From Symsagittifera roscoffensis (lineage: Eukaryota; Xenacoelomorpha; Acoela; Convolutidae), in contig NC_087063.1 in assembly GCF_963678635.1 (NCBI RefSeq), forward strand, positions 57,170,759 through 57,234,758: 64,000 nucleotides of DNA, in the 5' to 3' direction. Below, in pieces: positions 47,570-59,450 of the stretch (positions are counted from its first letter, which is position 1; the number at the start of each line of letters is the position of its first letter). The translations under genes were made by a program, and so were the position numbers. The notes beneath the pieces are model-generated. The model was not told the DNA's origin and ran no database searches. It worked only from the letters and a program-made list of their open reading frames with translations.

Positions 47570-48090
47570 CAATACTGATTGTTCCGAATGCCTTTTAAAG
47601 TCTATGGAGCAGTAATAACATGAAAAAATTAAATGTTAAAAAATGATATAATTTTTTTCTATTTATTTAAGATTTTTTTTGTGAAAACCATCCCGCCGCA
47701 CGTCATATAAAATACAAAGTGATAAGTTTCGCTCGTATTATCATATCAATTATGGCAAATAATCTTGCTTCTACCAATTTGGAAGGATTTATAAGACGAA
47801 ATAAGTCTCCACTTATGCGTTAATAGCTCACGAAATAAATCGCTCGAAATATATTCAATTGTATTAAATTGGCCAAAACGCAATCTTTAAACCCCACTAC
47901 GTTACGAAAAAAACTCACAGGTATAAAAGTTTTTCAAATTTAATCTCAAGATAAAAATAGTTTTTGAATGATATAAAAAAAAATTGTCAAAAATTGTCAA
48001 AAATAGTTAAAATGTCAAAATTTGTCTGAATAAAAAAACTCACCCCGAGAACAAATATTCCGTTGCCTTCGTTACGGAAGTCGGAACAAA
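47570..48090 (-). repeat. Dispersed repeat family R, inverted copy
   Basis: Reverse complement of 41,480-42,045 (see there). Its right half (from about 47,842) is also the left end of the long direct repeat and so recurs at 51,350-51,600. Confidence 0.7.
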
Positions 48091-50788
48091 AATAAGAAAA
48101 GTTTTCAGAACCAAATGTTCTCCAAATTAAATGCTTTTGGCACGAAAAAACATGTTAGAAGGAAAAGTGTGGGTTTTTATTTTGCACTACTTAAAGTTTC
48201 AAAAACTAGCTAATTTCAGGTTTTTAAAATCAAACTAATCTGAAATTCAAAAGCGGTCTAAGCACCAATTCTAGACAAATTATCCTCTAATTTTGTCTAC
48301 ACAGCAACAAATTCAGACAATTTTTCTGAGTCCGAAACACACTAGATTTTTTTTGAGTATTGCTTGTCGGTATACTTTATCACATACGAGCGGTTCTTGA
48401 GCTAAAATCGACTCAAAAAACCTATCCCACGCCATAGCTGCACTATCCTACGCCATAGCTGACATGGTTAGAACAAAATATAATACTCAAATTCATGCCT
48501 GTAAGTAATTTGTAGTTTTTTCTAAGAGTCTAACCAAAATTAAAAGAAGAAAAACTCAAGATACGCACATCAATATTGAAAAACTCAATATTTTTTTGGT
48601 TTGACATGATTTTCAAGAACTTAATCATTTTGATGGTTTTGTCTCAATTAGCATAACTCTCAAACAGCACAAAATTTATGCAATAGTTCCGTTAAAAAAT
48701 TTAGAACTAATTTTTCGTGAATAAAGTGAGAAAAATAGTCAAATTGTCAATTTCAATGTTGATTGCCATTTTATCTTGAAACATTTAAAAATTTTTTTAT
48801 CAAAAGCGAAAAACATAAGAGAGCGGTGATTGATAAGCTTCTTGTGGTCAGTTTTTCAGACAAGTTTGCTGCTTAACAATTGTCTGGAAGCAATTAAAAC
48901 CAGATCTTGTGCCCATATTTTTGTTCCTGACAAAATTAGAAATTGATAAAAAACGTTTGAACTACAATGAAAAATATGAAATATGAGCCATATGAGAAAA
49001 ATTTGTTTTCATGCCGTTTGGGAGTTATGCCATTTGGGAAGTTACCATCTTGATCATTCTTTTGCATCTTTTCAATGAATATTTTCAGTAGCGTGATTTT
49101 TTGATGAAAGTTTTTTTATAAGTTTTGTATTTTTTTTCCAATGAAAAAGTATCATTTTAATTGTGGATCTCTTACTGAAACTTGGTCCTGTATTTAATAA
49201 TGTTGTATGAGTGTAACTAGCTTTCATCAGTGTTCAAGTCAGACTTTTCACTGTTTTATATCACCCGCCAAAAGCAACTTAAGTATGAACGTAGTGGTTA
49301 CTTTCATGGCGCATGTTTTTGTCTGCATATCTCAATAGATCCTATCCGAAGATAAAGCGAAAATTTATACATTAATCTTCAGCTCACGAAAATAACATAC
49401 CAAAATATTTAAAAAAAAATTCTGTTTCTTTTTTAATCTCGAATGCTTTCTCCAATTGTAGTTTCGGGAGTTTTCTGGTTGTTTAGTAATGATGATTGTA
49501 GCATACTGCTATTTAAATGGGCTTGACAATTTTCCATTATATGCACCTGGTTTTCAAGAGATTAGTCGATAAGAAATGAATGGCATTCGGAATGATACTC
49601 AAATTAAATAACAATAAAAATTTCCACCAAAAAAATATTTATCAGCTATTTCTACGCCTGACATCATCCGAGAGGAACCTGAAGGTATTCATTCACTTTC
49701 ACACAATTAGCGCCTATTAAGTAGCTTGTGGCGTTCGCATGTTACCTTTGGTTTTCTAAAAAAAACTTGGCTTGAGAGATCCCAAAACTTCCAGAAGATT
49801 TTGACTCTTGAGAATTTTTGTCCGATTTTTTATCCTCACTTCCGAGTGCTAAGTAGAGCATAGAGCGAATCTTCTTGTCAGCTTCTTCCATTCGAATTCC
49901 GTTGATTGTCTTGGCTTCTGATTTGATTCTGGCGCTTTCGAATTCGTTAAATCTTCTCCTTTCTTCAGCGTTTCTTGCTTTTCGATCAGTTTTTGCAGTT
50001 GTCGTTTCATATTGAGGTTCTTCCCCTAGGAATCTGCCCTCATGTCAAATTCGTTCATAGATCGTTTCACCATAACAAAAGTTACTTTTGCTTTCACTAA
50101 ACTAGGCGCAAAATAAACAAGAATTAAAAATAGAGTTCAATTAAAATATGCGTTATTTCTGAAAAAGAAATGACAACACTGAAGCATGCTCACTGCGATG
50201 GATGTCGCTAGCTGCAGAAAAGTATTATCAGACCGGTTAGATAAAATGAGATAATGAAATCATAAGACATCACAACACTTCCCCTAATGTCAAAATTTTT
50301 CCAAAAAATAACCCATTCGAAGGGAGTGATGCTTTTCGACCTTTGGACGAAAGTGAAAAAGAATTAGGAAATCACAAGTAATTAGTACACTAGATAGCGG
50401 TTAGCGAAGGGTATTTTGGTACAACAAAAAATTGAATTAAAACTTATGTGATTAACTAACTCGTTAAATCTGAGAATGAGGTAATCAGTGCCTAATTAAA
50501 AAACCGACACTATGAGGTTAACATCATGAACGCCCATTTTTGTCGAGGAGAGGATTTGGCTTGGACACAGTTAGAGCTTTAAATGATATTGCGACTAATT
50601 GTTTTTAAAGACATTACGAATCTCGAAAAATTTAATGACTGCACCGATGGTTAATGACTTGAGGTGAATTGAAAGTTTTGGTGGTTGAGGAACTAATAGT
50701 ACACAAAACTAGAATGGATAACGCCCAAAATAAAAAAAAGTGACAGATTCAGATGAAGGAAGAAAAGCTCAAGAGAGTTTTAGTTAAA
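47842..50788. repeat. Long direct repeat, copy 1 (about 2.9 kb, internally deleted)
   Basis: Near-identical to 51,350-55,600, starting at ATCGCTCGAAATATATTC and ending after AAGAGAGTTTTAGTT. Relative to copy 2 it lacks 53,148-53,693, 53,752-54,482 and about 36 bp near 55,235. The first loss is between two CTAT words. It holds a fragment of gypsy Gag on the minus strand (49,709-50,040). Confidence 0.93.
49709..50040 (-). pseudogene. gag: Gypsy-type Gag fragment in direct repeat copy 1
   Basis: Same sequence as the right part of 54,300-54,840: RRRFNEFESARIKSEAK, then RMEEADKKIRSMLYLALG, then KPKVTCERHKLLNRR. It is cut at the deletion junction at 49,707, so the C-terminal half of Gag is missing. 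Confidence 0.65.
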
Positions 50789-50937
50789 ATATTGAAAATA
50801 AAACATTTCAAAAAATCTTATAAACAGCTTGTTTTTTTGCCTTGTTTGCAAAAAAAAATGATCAAAACTGTTTTTAGACCCTTGGATCGATCTGCCCCGG
50901 AGTCTTTTTGAAGTTTTAGTGAGTGGAAATCTATCCA

Positions 50938-51329
50938 ACAAAAACTTGGAAACCAGATCTGAGCATCGTAAAATCTTGCCTATTTCAGATCTTGTCCACA
51001 CATGGTGCATGTTTCGTTTGGACATGGACATGTCTGAATCAGGACTGAGGCAGGCATGGATTCCATCACGAAAACAGATCTGCTCAAGGCCTGATTCAGA
51101 CCTGGGGCACACATGGGTCAGACCTGGTGCAGATCTGCAGCAGGTCTGACCCATGTGTGCCCCAGGTCTGAATCAGGCCTTGAGCAGATCTGCTTTTGTG
51201 ATGGAATCCATGCCTGCCTCAGTCCTGATTCAGACATGTCCATGTCCAAACGAAACATGCACCATGTCTGGACAAGATCTGAAATAGGCAAGATTTTACG
51301 ATGCTCAGATCTGGTTTCCAAGTTTTTGT
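50938..51329. repeat. Near-perfect 392-bp palindrome (196-bp arms, no spacer)
   Basis: The arms 50,938-51,133 and 51,134-51,329 are reverse complements with about three mismatches, meeting at the palindromic AGATCT (51,131-51,136). Within each arm, CAGATCT- and CTGATTCAGAC-type words recur. It occupies the gap between the two long direct repeats. Long open frames on both strands (50,780-51,154 and 51,113-51,331, and opposite) are mirror images produced by the palindrome. Confidence 0.97.
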
Positions 51330-53625
51330 AAGGTACTGGTCGAAATATATCGCTCGAAATATATTCAATTGTATTAAATTGGCCAAAACGCAATCTTTAA
51401 ACCCCATTACGTTACGAAAAAACTCACAGGTATAATAGTTTTTCAAATTTAATCTCAAGATAAAAATAGTTTTTGAATGATATAAAAAAAATTGTCAAAA
51501 ATTGTCAAAAATAGTTAAAATGTCAAAATTTGTCTGAATAAAAAAACTCACCCGGAGAACAAATATTCCGTTGCCTTCGTTACGGAAGTCGGAACAAAAA
51601 TAAAAAAAGTTTTCAGAACCAAATGTTCTCCAAATTAAATGCTTTTGGCACGAAAAAACATGTTAGAAGGAAAAGTGTGGGTTTTTATTTTGCACTACTT
51701 AAAGTTTCAAAAACTAGCTAATTTCAGGTTTTTAAAATCAAACTAATCTGAAATTCAAAAGCGGTCTAAGCACCAATTCTAGACAAATTATCCTCTAATT
51801 TTGTCTACACAGCAACAAATTCAGACAATTTTTCTGAGTCTGAAACACACTAAATTTTTTTTGTGTATTGCTTGTCGGTATACTTTATCACATACGAGCG
51901 GTTCTTGAGCTAAAATCGACTCAAAAAACCTATGCCACGCCATAGCTGCAATATCCTACGCCATAGCTGACATGGTTAGAACAAAATATATTCATGCCTG
52001 TAAGTAATTTGTAGTTTTTTCTAAGAGTCTAACCAAAATTAAAAGAAGAAAAACTCAAGATACGCACATCAATATTGAAAAACTCAATATTTTTTTGGTT
52101 TGACATGATTTTCAAGAACTTAATCATTTTGATGGTTTTGTCTCAATTGGCATAACTCTCAAACAGCACAAAATTCATGCAATAGTTCCGTTAAAAAATT
52201 TAGAACTAATTTTTCGTGAATAAAATGAGAAAAATAGTCAAATTGTCAATTTCAATGTTGATTGCCATTTTATCTTGAAACATTTAAGAATTTTTTACCA
52301 AAAGCGAAAAACGTAAGAGAGCGGTGATTGATAAGCTTCTTGTGGTCAGTTTTTCAGACAAGTTTGCTGCTTAAAAATTGTCTGGAAGCAATTAAAACCA
52401 GATCTTGTGCCCATATTTTTGTTCCTGACAAAATTAGAAATTGATAAAAAACGTTTGAACTACAATGAAAAATATGAAATATGAGCCATATGAGAAAAAT
52501 TTGTTTTCATGCCGTTTGGGAGTTATGCCATTTGGGAAGTTACCATCTTGATCATTCTTTTGCATCTTTTCATTGAATATTTTCAGTAGCGTGATTTTTT
52601 GATGAAAGTTTTTTGATAAGTTTTGTATTTTTTTTCCAATGAAAAGTATCAATTTAATTGTGGATCTCTTACTGAAACTTGGTCCTGTATTTAATAATGT
52701 TGTATGAGTGTAACTAGCTTTCATCAGTGTTCAAGTCAGACTTTTCACTGTTTATATCACCCGCCAAAAGCAACTTAAGTATGAACGTAGTGGTTACTTT
52801 CATGGCGCATGTTTTTGTCTGCATATCTCAATAGATCCTATCCGAAGATAAAGCGAAAATTTATACATTAATCTTCAGCTCACGAAAATAACATACCAAA
52901 ATATTAAAAAAAAAAATTGTGTTTCTTTTTTAATCTCGAATGCTTTCTCCAATTGTAGTTTCGGGAGTTTTCTGGTTGTTTAGTAATGATGATTGTAGCG
53001 TACTGCTATTTAAATGGGCTTGACAATTTTCCATTATATGCACCTGGTTTTCAAGAGATTAGTCGATAAGAAATGAATGGCATTCGGAATGATACTTAAA
53101 TTAAATAACAATAAAAATTTCCACCAAAAAAAATATTTATCAGCTATAGGGACAAGCGTGAAATTTAAAAAAATATTAAAATTACCTAATTTGGAAAAAA
53201 AACACCATCGCACGATAATAAAAATCTGGATTTGAGCAACTGGCCGTGCACTCATTACGACTTACTTTGATAATATAACATGTGGCTTTTAAACTCTGGT
53301 CTGTTTGTTTTTACACATTTATAACATACAAAATCACTGTCTTACCAACCATTGATTTTGAGCTAGAAAACATATTAAATTAGGCGCTGTTTAAATTGAA
53401 TTACTCTCGAAGCAGCATTGTTCACAGTTAGAGAAGTTTTGTCAAATTTATTAATTAAATTCAGCTTACTTCAAATTGAGCTTATATCCAAAAAATTACA
53501 TCATTTCAGAAAGATTTTATCGCTTGTTTCTTCTGTTTTGCTGTTTTTTGCGCTTAATGTTTTTTGCGCTATTCTCTAAAAAAACTCAAAATTCTCAAGA
53601 TTGCTAGTAATTTTTTTGGTGAAAA

Positions 53626-53979
53626 ATGAGTGAAAGTGATTTTTCTTATTTTTCGAACCAAGTCATTGCCTCTGACATCCACTACAGGCCTATTTCTACG
53701 CCTGACATCATCCGAGAGGAACCTGAAAGGTATTCATTCACTTTCACACAAGAGACCATCTCGCAGTTCAGCCAACATACGGATAAAAATTCGAAGCTAT
53801 TTCAGAGCACTATCAAATCAATCGCTCCAACGAAAACAAAATTTGAAGGCAATCTTTGTAGTGCAACAGCAACTGACATGATGAAAAGACAAAACATGTC
53901 CATAGATGGTGATAACTTTTTTAATCAAACTTTAGCAATCTTAAAAGATAAGACATTCTTATTGATAAGCAATTTTTAG
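53626..53979 (+). CDS. Hypothetical 117-codon ORF in direct repeat copy 2
   Basis: ATG in a reasonable context (AAAAATGAGTG), then a polar Ser/Thr/Asn-rich product with no signal peptide, no membrane segment and no known motif. Only about 60 bp of it (PISTPDIIREEPE) survive in copy 1, between the two deletions there. It may be a small host exon captured in the repeat or chance; Gag of the same repeat is on the opposite strand. Confidence 0.25.
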   Translation: MSESDFSYFSNQVIASDIHYRPISTPDIIREEPERYSFTFTQETISQFSQHTDKNSKLFQSTIKSIAPTKTKFEGNLCSATATDMMKRQNMSIDGDNFFNQTLAILKDKTFLLISNF

Positions 53980-54299
53980 CAATCCTAAATAAAAAGACAT
54001 TCTTAGTGATCAAATAATTTTTAGCAATCGTAAGTTTTCGCTAATTGACATGGTTGTTCCGAATCGGTCACATAATGACGCGAAGGAAATATGGCTATTT
54101 TTTCTTTCCAAAAAGTCAAAACCGGAGTCAAAGTCAACAAAAACTGGCCAGAACTTTTTTGTTTTTCAGACCAATTTCCACGGAAAGATGAGTGAGAGAG
54201 TGATTTTCTTACTGTAACATACTGCTGTCTTAGAAATATTTTAGCTATTCTGACCTCTTTATTGCATACTTTTATCTAAGTGCACTCGCTTTCAGCCCC

Positions 54300-54840
54300 T
54301 TCTGGTCTATTCGGGCCAAATTTAGAGCTTCTTGAGATGGTAAGGTTTCAGTTAGTAATTCTCTTTGGATATCATAGTTCCTCGTGTTTTTGATAAAATG
54401 TCGCGATCCACTCTTCTTCTGGATACATCATCTCTACTTTAGAAATCTCCGCTAGTGCGCCCCAGAAACTTTCTCTGTCTCTTTAGCGCCTATTAAGTAG
54501 CTTGTGGCGTTCGCATGTTACCTTTGGTTTTCTAAAAAAAACTTGGCTTGAGAGATCCCAAAACTTCCAGAAGATTTTGACTCTTGAGAATTTTTGTCCG
54601 ATTTTTTTATCCTCACTTCCGAGTGCTAAGTAGAGCATAGAGCGAATCTTCTTGTCAGCTTCTTCCATTCGAATCCCGTTGATTGTCTTGGCTTCTGATT
54701 TGATTCTGGCGCTTTCGAATTCGTTAAATCTTCTCCTTTCTTCAGCGTTTCTTGCTTTTCGATCAGTTTTTGCAGTTGTCGTTTCATATTGAGGTTCTTC
54801 CCCTAGGAATCTGCCCTCATGTCAAATTCGTTCATAGATC
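54300..54840 (-). pseudogene. gag: Gypsy-type Gag fragment in direct repeat copy 2
   Basis: Minus strand: EERRRFNEFESARIKSEAK, RMEEADKKIRSMLYLALG, KPKVTCERHKLLNRR, a stop, then in broken frames SFWGALAEISKVEMMYPEEE and IQRELLTETLPSQEALNLA. This series (LxLG, KP..T.ER, F...L..L, RELL.ET) is the capsid pattern of many gypsy Gags. It is homologous to the fragment at 60,540-60,830. There is no RT in this copy. Confidence 0.65.
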
Positions 54841-55565
54841 GTTTCACCATAACAAAAGTTACTTTTGCTTTCACTAAACTAGGCGCAAAATAAACAAGAA
54901 TTAAAAATAGAGTTCAATTAAAATATGCGTTATTTCTGAAAAAGAAATGACAACACTGAAGCATGCTCACTGCGATGGATGCCGCTAGCTGCAGAAAAGT
55001 ATTATCAGACAAGTTAGATAAAATGAGATAATGAAATCATAAGACATCACAACACTTCCCCTAATGTCAAAAGTTTTCCAAAAAATAACCCATTCAAAGG
55101 GAGTGATGCATTTCGACCTTTGGACGAAAGTGAAAAAGAATTAGGAAATCACAAGTAACTAGTACACTAGATAGCGGTTAGCGAAGGGTATTTTGGTACA
55201 ACAAAAATTGAATTAAAACTTATGTGATTAACTAATTGAAGTTACTGTTAGGTTTTCTCGACAGAACAACTCGTTAAATCTGAGAATGAGGTAATCAGTG
55301 CCTAATTAAAAAACCGACACTATGAGATTAACATCATGAACGCCCAATTTTGTCGAGGAGAGGATTTGGCTTGGACACAGTTAGAGCTTTAAATGATATT
55401 GCGACTAATTGTTTTTAAAGACATTACGAATCTCGAAAAATTTAATGACTGCACCGATGGTTAATGACTTGAGGTGAATTGAAAGTTTTGGTGGTTGAGG
55501 AACTAATAGTACACAAAACTAGAATGGATAGCGCCCAAAATAAAAAAGAAAAATGACAGATTCAG

Positions 55566-55703
55566 ATGAAGGAAGAAAAGCTTAAGAGAGTTTTAGTTTT
55601 TGAGTCAAGACCAATGTCTTTCAGATACTTCTCACATTGTCTATTGGGTTTCGAATCGATGTCAGAATCATCAAAGTTTTCTATCACGGATGGTGGTGAA
55701 GAG
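55566..55703 (+). other. Candidate exon crossing the edge of direct repeat copy 2
   Basis: ATG-initiated frame of 46 codons followed by a textbook splice donor (GAG then GTAAGTAG at 55,704). Its first dozen or so codons are inside the repeat, the rest in unique sequence. No domain and no downstream exon were found. Confidence 0.25.
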
Positions 55704-55748
55704 GTAAGTAGTTCTTGTCCTTCTTACTCGTTAAAATTTCTCGATTAG

Positions 55749-56029
55749 GGGATCATTTCTGTCGAAATTGCTGAAAATATGGGTATCATTTCTGTCGGAA
55801 TTGCTGAAAAACAGTTGTTCGACCAAAAATTTTCAACAGCCCCCCTCATTCTCGGTAATTTTGTCGCTGGCTGTGCCCTAATTGATTGTAAATGGATTCT
55901 CCGCACTCCCCAATCGTTGATCACCTACAACATCCATATATAACCTTCCACCATAAAGTTTTGGTGACCCAGCATTTCGTCTTGGTCTAGTAGAAATTCG
56001 GTGGTTATGTTCTAGTGACTTTGACTCTT
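55749..56029. other. Short non-coding stretch
   Basis: Contains a duplicated phrase TCATTTCTGTCG-AATTGCTGAAAA (about 55,753 and 55,784). No gene. Confidence 0.5.
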
Positions 56030-56338
56030 CTAAAAAAAAATGATCGACCGGAGTATCGTAGAAGTCGAAAGACGAAGGAGTTCAGTCTGTTCAAGGTATC
56101 TGAGTCCAGTGCGTTTCTTGATGGGAGCTGGTATTATGCATATGGGGAAATCCGTTGATCGTCCCTGTGATTTCCAATCTAAATCTACATATTCTGATTT
56201 AGTTTGATTATCCATGGAAATGTGCTCGTTGTTAATGTGTGACATACGATTGTTAAGGTCACCAATGAGCATTTTCCCGCCTACGTCCCCACAAGGAAAA
56301 CCACCTACGGTCCACTCCCAATCCTTACAGTCCGACAT
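56030..56338 (-). pseudogene. Possible endonuclease-fold fragment
   Basis: ATG-initiated 102-codon frame containing KMLIGDLNNRMSHINNEH and, 20 residues on, WKSQGRSTD. The spacing of GDLNxR and a later RKSxD-like word resembles the endonuclease/exonuclease/phosphatase domain of some LINEs, but the flanking blocks are absent. It could also be a chance or gypsy-tail frame. Confidence 0.3.
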
Positions 56339-57103
56339 GTCAAAAAGTCAGAAAAACGATACGTCTTCAGCCAAATAACCTGGAGAGAAGTGATTTCGTT
56401 TGGCTCCTTCCGTTGAAATCTCCTCTTCATCTATGAGGGTTTTCTGGATTTATGAGATTTTAATGAGGTTAATTTAGTCTTTGTGAGGTTATATGAACGT
56501 CTTGTTTTGTTGGCCACGTCTTGTTTTGTTCTTGAGCACATTTTTAAAAATTGTTTCATATAGCAATATGAGATTCTCTCAGGGGTTTTCCTTTTGCTAG
56601 TTTCACTGTTGTATTAGAAGAAGGGATAATTTTCTCGCCCAATTGTCGGTAAAAGAGTTCCTGTACTTTCGACTTGAATTTTTTTGAAAAAAATTACCTC
56701 TCTTTAGTGGGTTTGAAAGATCTAGTCTCGTTGTATATTTTGCAGGGAATTTCTGCATTGATGAAGGACTAGGCTCGGAGTCGTATTCTTTCTCTTCTGG
56801 GTTTCGAATTTCGTTGTTTAAGGAGTGTGTAGGTATCAATCCTCTACACTGTCGTCTGCAGCCCATTTGAGTGCCTTGTTGTTTTTTGGCATTATTGATT
56901 TTCTGTTGTATAGAAAGTGTTTATGATTGTGACTGATCTAAGTCTTGCAGGGGGTGTTTGGTGTTCTGCTGAAGTGTTTTTCGACTGGTTTACAATTTTT
57001 TCAGACTGTTTTGTGCTCATTAAGTTCAAGATGATTTAAGAAACGGAGTCGATCAGTGAAGGCTTAGGTATTTCTGTTACAGCGTTCATTACATTATACT
57101 TTG

Positions 57104-57650
57104 TTACCTTGTTACGATATGTACATATCTTTCTACTAATCCGTTGGAACTGTGGTCTGCTACTGTACAAAATTTAATTTTTATTGCATTCGAATCACAA
57201 AATGATTCGAATTCGGTCCCAGTAAAACATGAATCGTGGTCAACCCGAACTGAAATAAGGGTTTCGTGTGGATGAATATAATCGGTAAGAAAATCAATCA
57301 CTGTTTTGGCGGAAGTAATTGAACTAATTTTTGCAGAGGGAAAGTTTGAGAATCTATCTATAAATAAGAAGATATGTTTACATGAGTCCCACGATATATA
57401 TTTCATAGACCAGTAAAAACTAAATCGATTTCCTGGTTTACAAAATTACGGTCGGGAAGATGATTATATTTTTTTTTTACGAAAGCAAAGGCTTAAGGTT
57501 TTTACCTGCTTTTACAATACGAGCAAATCTTTCACAGAAAAAAACATCCTGTTTATGTGTGGGCATCAAACATATTCTAAAGGAAATTTTATTCCGAATT
57601 GACTTTGGTAGTTATTATGGAAAAATTTCATGGCTTCGTGCAGGCTCTTC
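57104..57650 (-). pseudogene. pol: Integrase of G3
   Basis: 57,104-57,406 is open and carries FIDRFSNFPSAK with the first catalytic Asp region, VDHDSCFTGTEFESFCDSN with the second Asp, and NGLVERY with the catalytic Glu: a D-D-E core with usual spacing. To the right (57,420-57,650), broken frames read HEAMKFFHNNY and VKAGKNLKP, remnants of the HHCC zinc-binding domain with at least one Cys lost. Confidence 0.8.
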
Positions 57651-59149
57651 CTAGGACAAACTTTGGCGGGTGTTCTCTGTTGTCCATGTAAAGTAATCCT
57701 TTTGCAGTATGGAGGTCTTTATTAAAATGATGAAAAAACTGCTAAAACTTGTGTTATGCATGTCCCTCTCCTCTTTTAGTGCTTCAACCAATAGTTTCAA
57801 GATGCTGTCTTCTTTAATAAGCCAGGTGATCATTTTACCAATGAGGAAGCTAATTAATTAAAGTCTTTCTGGCAATCTTAGAGAATAACGGTAGCTTTTT
57901 GCTGATGAAGATTGATCTCAGGATATAGTTTCACTTTGATACCAGATGATGAGTGAGTAATTACTAATTCATTGTTTACATTTATATTTTGTACAATAAT
58001 AAATTCCATAGGACTTTTTAATAAGTTTGAATGTACATAAAAAATTTAAAAAGGTGAAATTGGATGTAGTAATTTTCGATCAATTGGTTTTGGAAAAACC
58101 CAACAGAGAACATCTAGGAGTACAAAATTAAGATCAAAAACGTTCAAAATCGCAAATTTTCAATCTGGATCTATCTAAAATTAGAATAGTTGGGATAATC
58201 TTTTTACAAAGCTATACATCATCAAAGTTTTCCAAAATTTCCGACAGAGAGATAAAAATTTGGATGTCATTTCTCCCTTGCCTGGAAAACCGACAGATTT
58301 ATGAATGAAATATTTTTGGAAATAGTAGGCACGACAAGTTTTTTGCCGTAATGGGACGAGGGAAGTGGTTTTCCAAATCGAAATTTTGAAAATACATCTG
58401 AAAAACCCAAATCTTTGCTTGTTAGGTGTTTTATAAAAAAAATGACAAATAAAAGTCTGTCAACCCATTTTGTTAAGCGGCTGTGAAAAGTTTTGTTCCC
58501 ATGGTTTCTCGATAAACCTGATAAAGATCTTTATGATTTGTTATAAAATCGAACTCCGTCCGTAAAGATATTTTTTGTTGTGTTCAACAGCCCAAACAAC
58601 ACCTAGAATTTTAAGTTGATTCGTTGAATTTTTAGTTTCGTGAGGATTTAGGAACTGGATAGCGAAAGAAACCTACCTCCAATTGTTCCCATGGAATCGT
58701 TCGAGCGTCGAGCCCAGACCATTGTGTTAGGTGTTCGAATTTTTTCTCAAACTTATTTTCACGTCGAAATGGGTGTTTTTGGTTAAACTAACGATTTCGA
58801 TTATAAATTTCTCGAAAACTATTTTATGATCATCCTACGGAATGAATAAAGATTTCTTGTTTAGTAGCAGTGTTAAGGGGCTTCGAAGAACTGCAATATT
58901 TGGTAAGAGTTTATAAATTGTTGAGTTGAACCAAGAAATGAGCGTTATTCCATCAAGTTCCGAGGCATTGGGATGTGTTTCATTGCTATGGTTTTATCCT
59001 CCAGCTGGACTACTCTGGAATATAAATTTCTGAAACCGAGCCATTCACTTTCTATTTAAAACAACTGCAATTCGGTTACTTGACTGCGAAATTGTTCTTG
59101 TCGAGGGTTGAGAAAATCTTTTCAAAAATCGCTTTTTATTCGTCGAAGA

Positions 59150-59450
59150 AATTAAGATATCATCTAGATAAAAGTTGGTGAAAGTTTTCTTGCCATGGTT
59201 GACTCCATCACTCTTTAAAATTCATTTGGCAAATCGCCAAGTCCATAAAAACCAAATGAAAAATTGTAGATACCCGGTATGTTTTCTCCTACAATACTAA
59301 AATTGCTTACTCGTGAAGTCGTTTGAACAAATTTGACTGTAAGCGTTTTTGAGGTCTAAGTTTGTGAACGAAACTTCTCCGGCAGATTTTTCGGAAAGCT
59401 GTGATGCAACTTTATCTACTAAATTGTGAAAGTTTGGCATCTGGCTTTAA
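59150..59450 (-). pseudogene. pol: Reverse transcriptase of G3
   Basis: Minus strand: FTNLDLKNAYSQI with the first catalytic Asp, a YNFSFGFYGLGDLPNEF-like block in shifted frames, and FYLDDILI (catalytic YLDD) at about 59,152-59,175. It is broken by at least two slips and two stops. The catalytic Asp residues remain readable. Confidence 0.75.

Larger units (their letters stand above)
51350..55600. repeat. Long direct repeat, copy 2 (about 4.25 kb)
   Basis: Longer partner of 47,842-50,788. A third, diverged relative of its right part lies at 60,540-61,090 and shares the CTCTTTRGCGYCTATTAAG join that is broken in copy 1. Copy 2 therefore keeps the older arrangement and copy 1 is the deletion product. 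Confidence 0.93.

Noticed and set aside
50780-51393. Long open frames on both strands around the palindrome
   Set aside because: Each is the mirror image of the other; the similarity comes from the inverted repeat, not from a gene pair.
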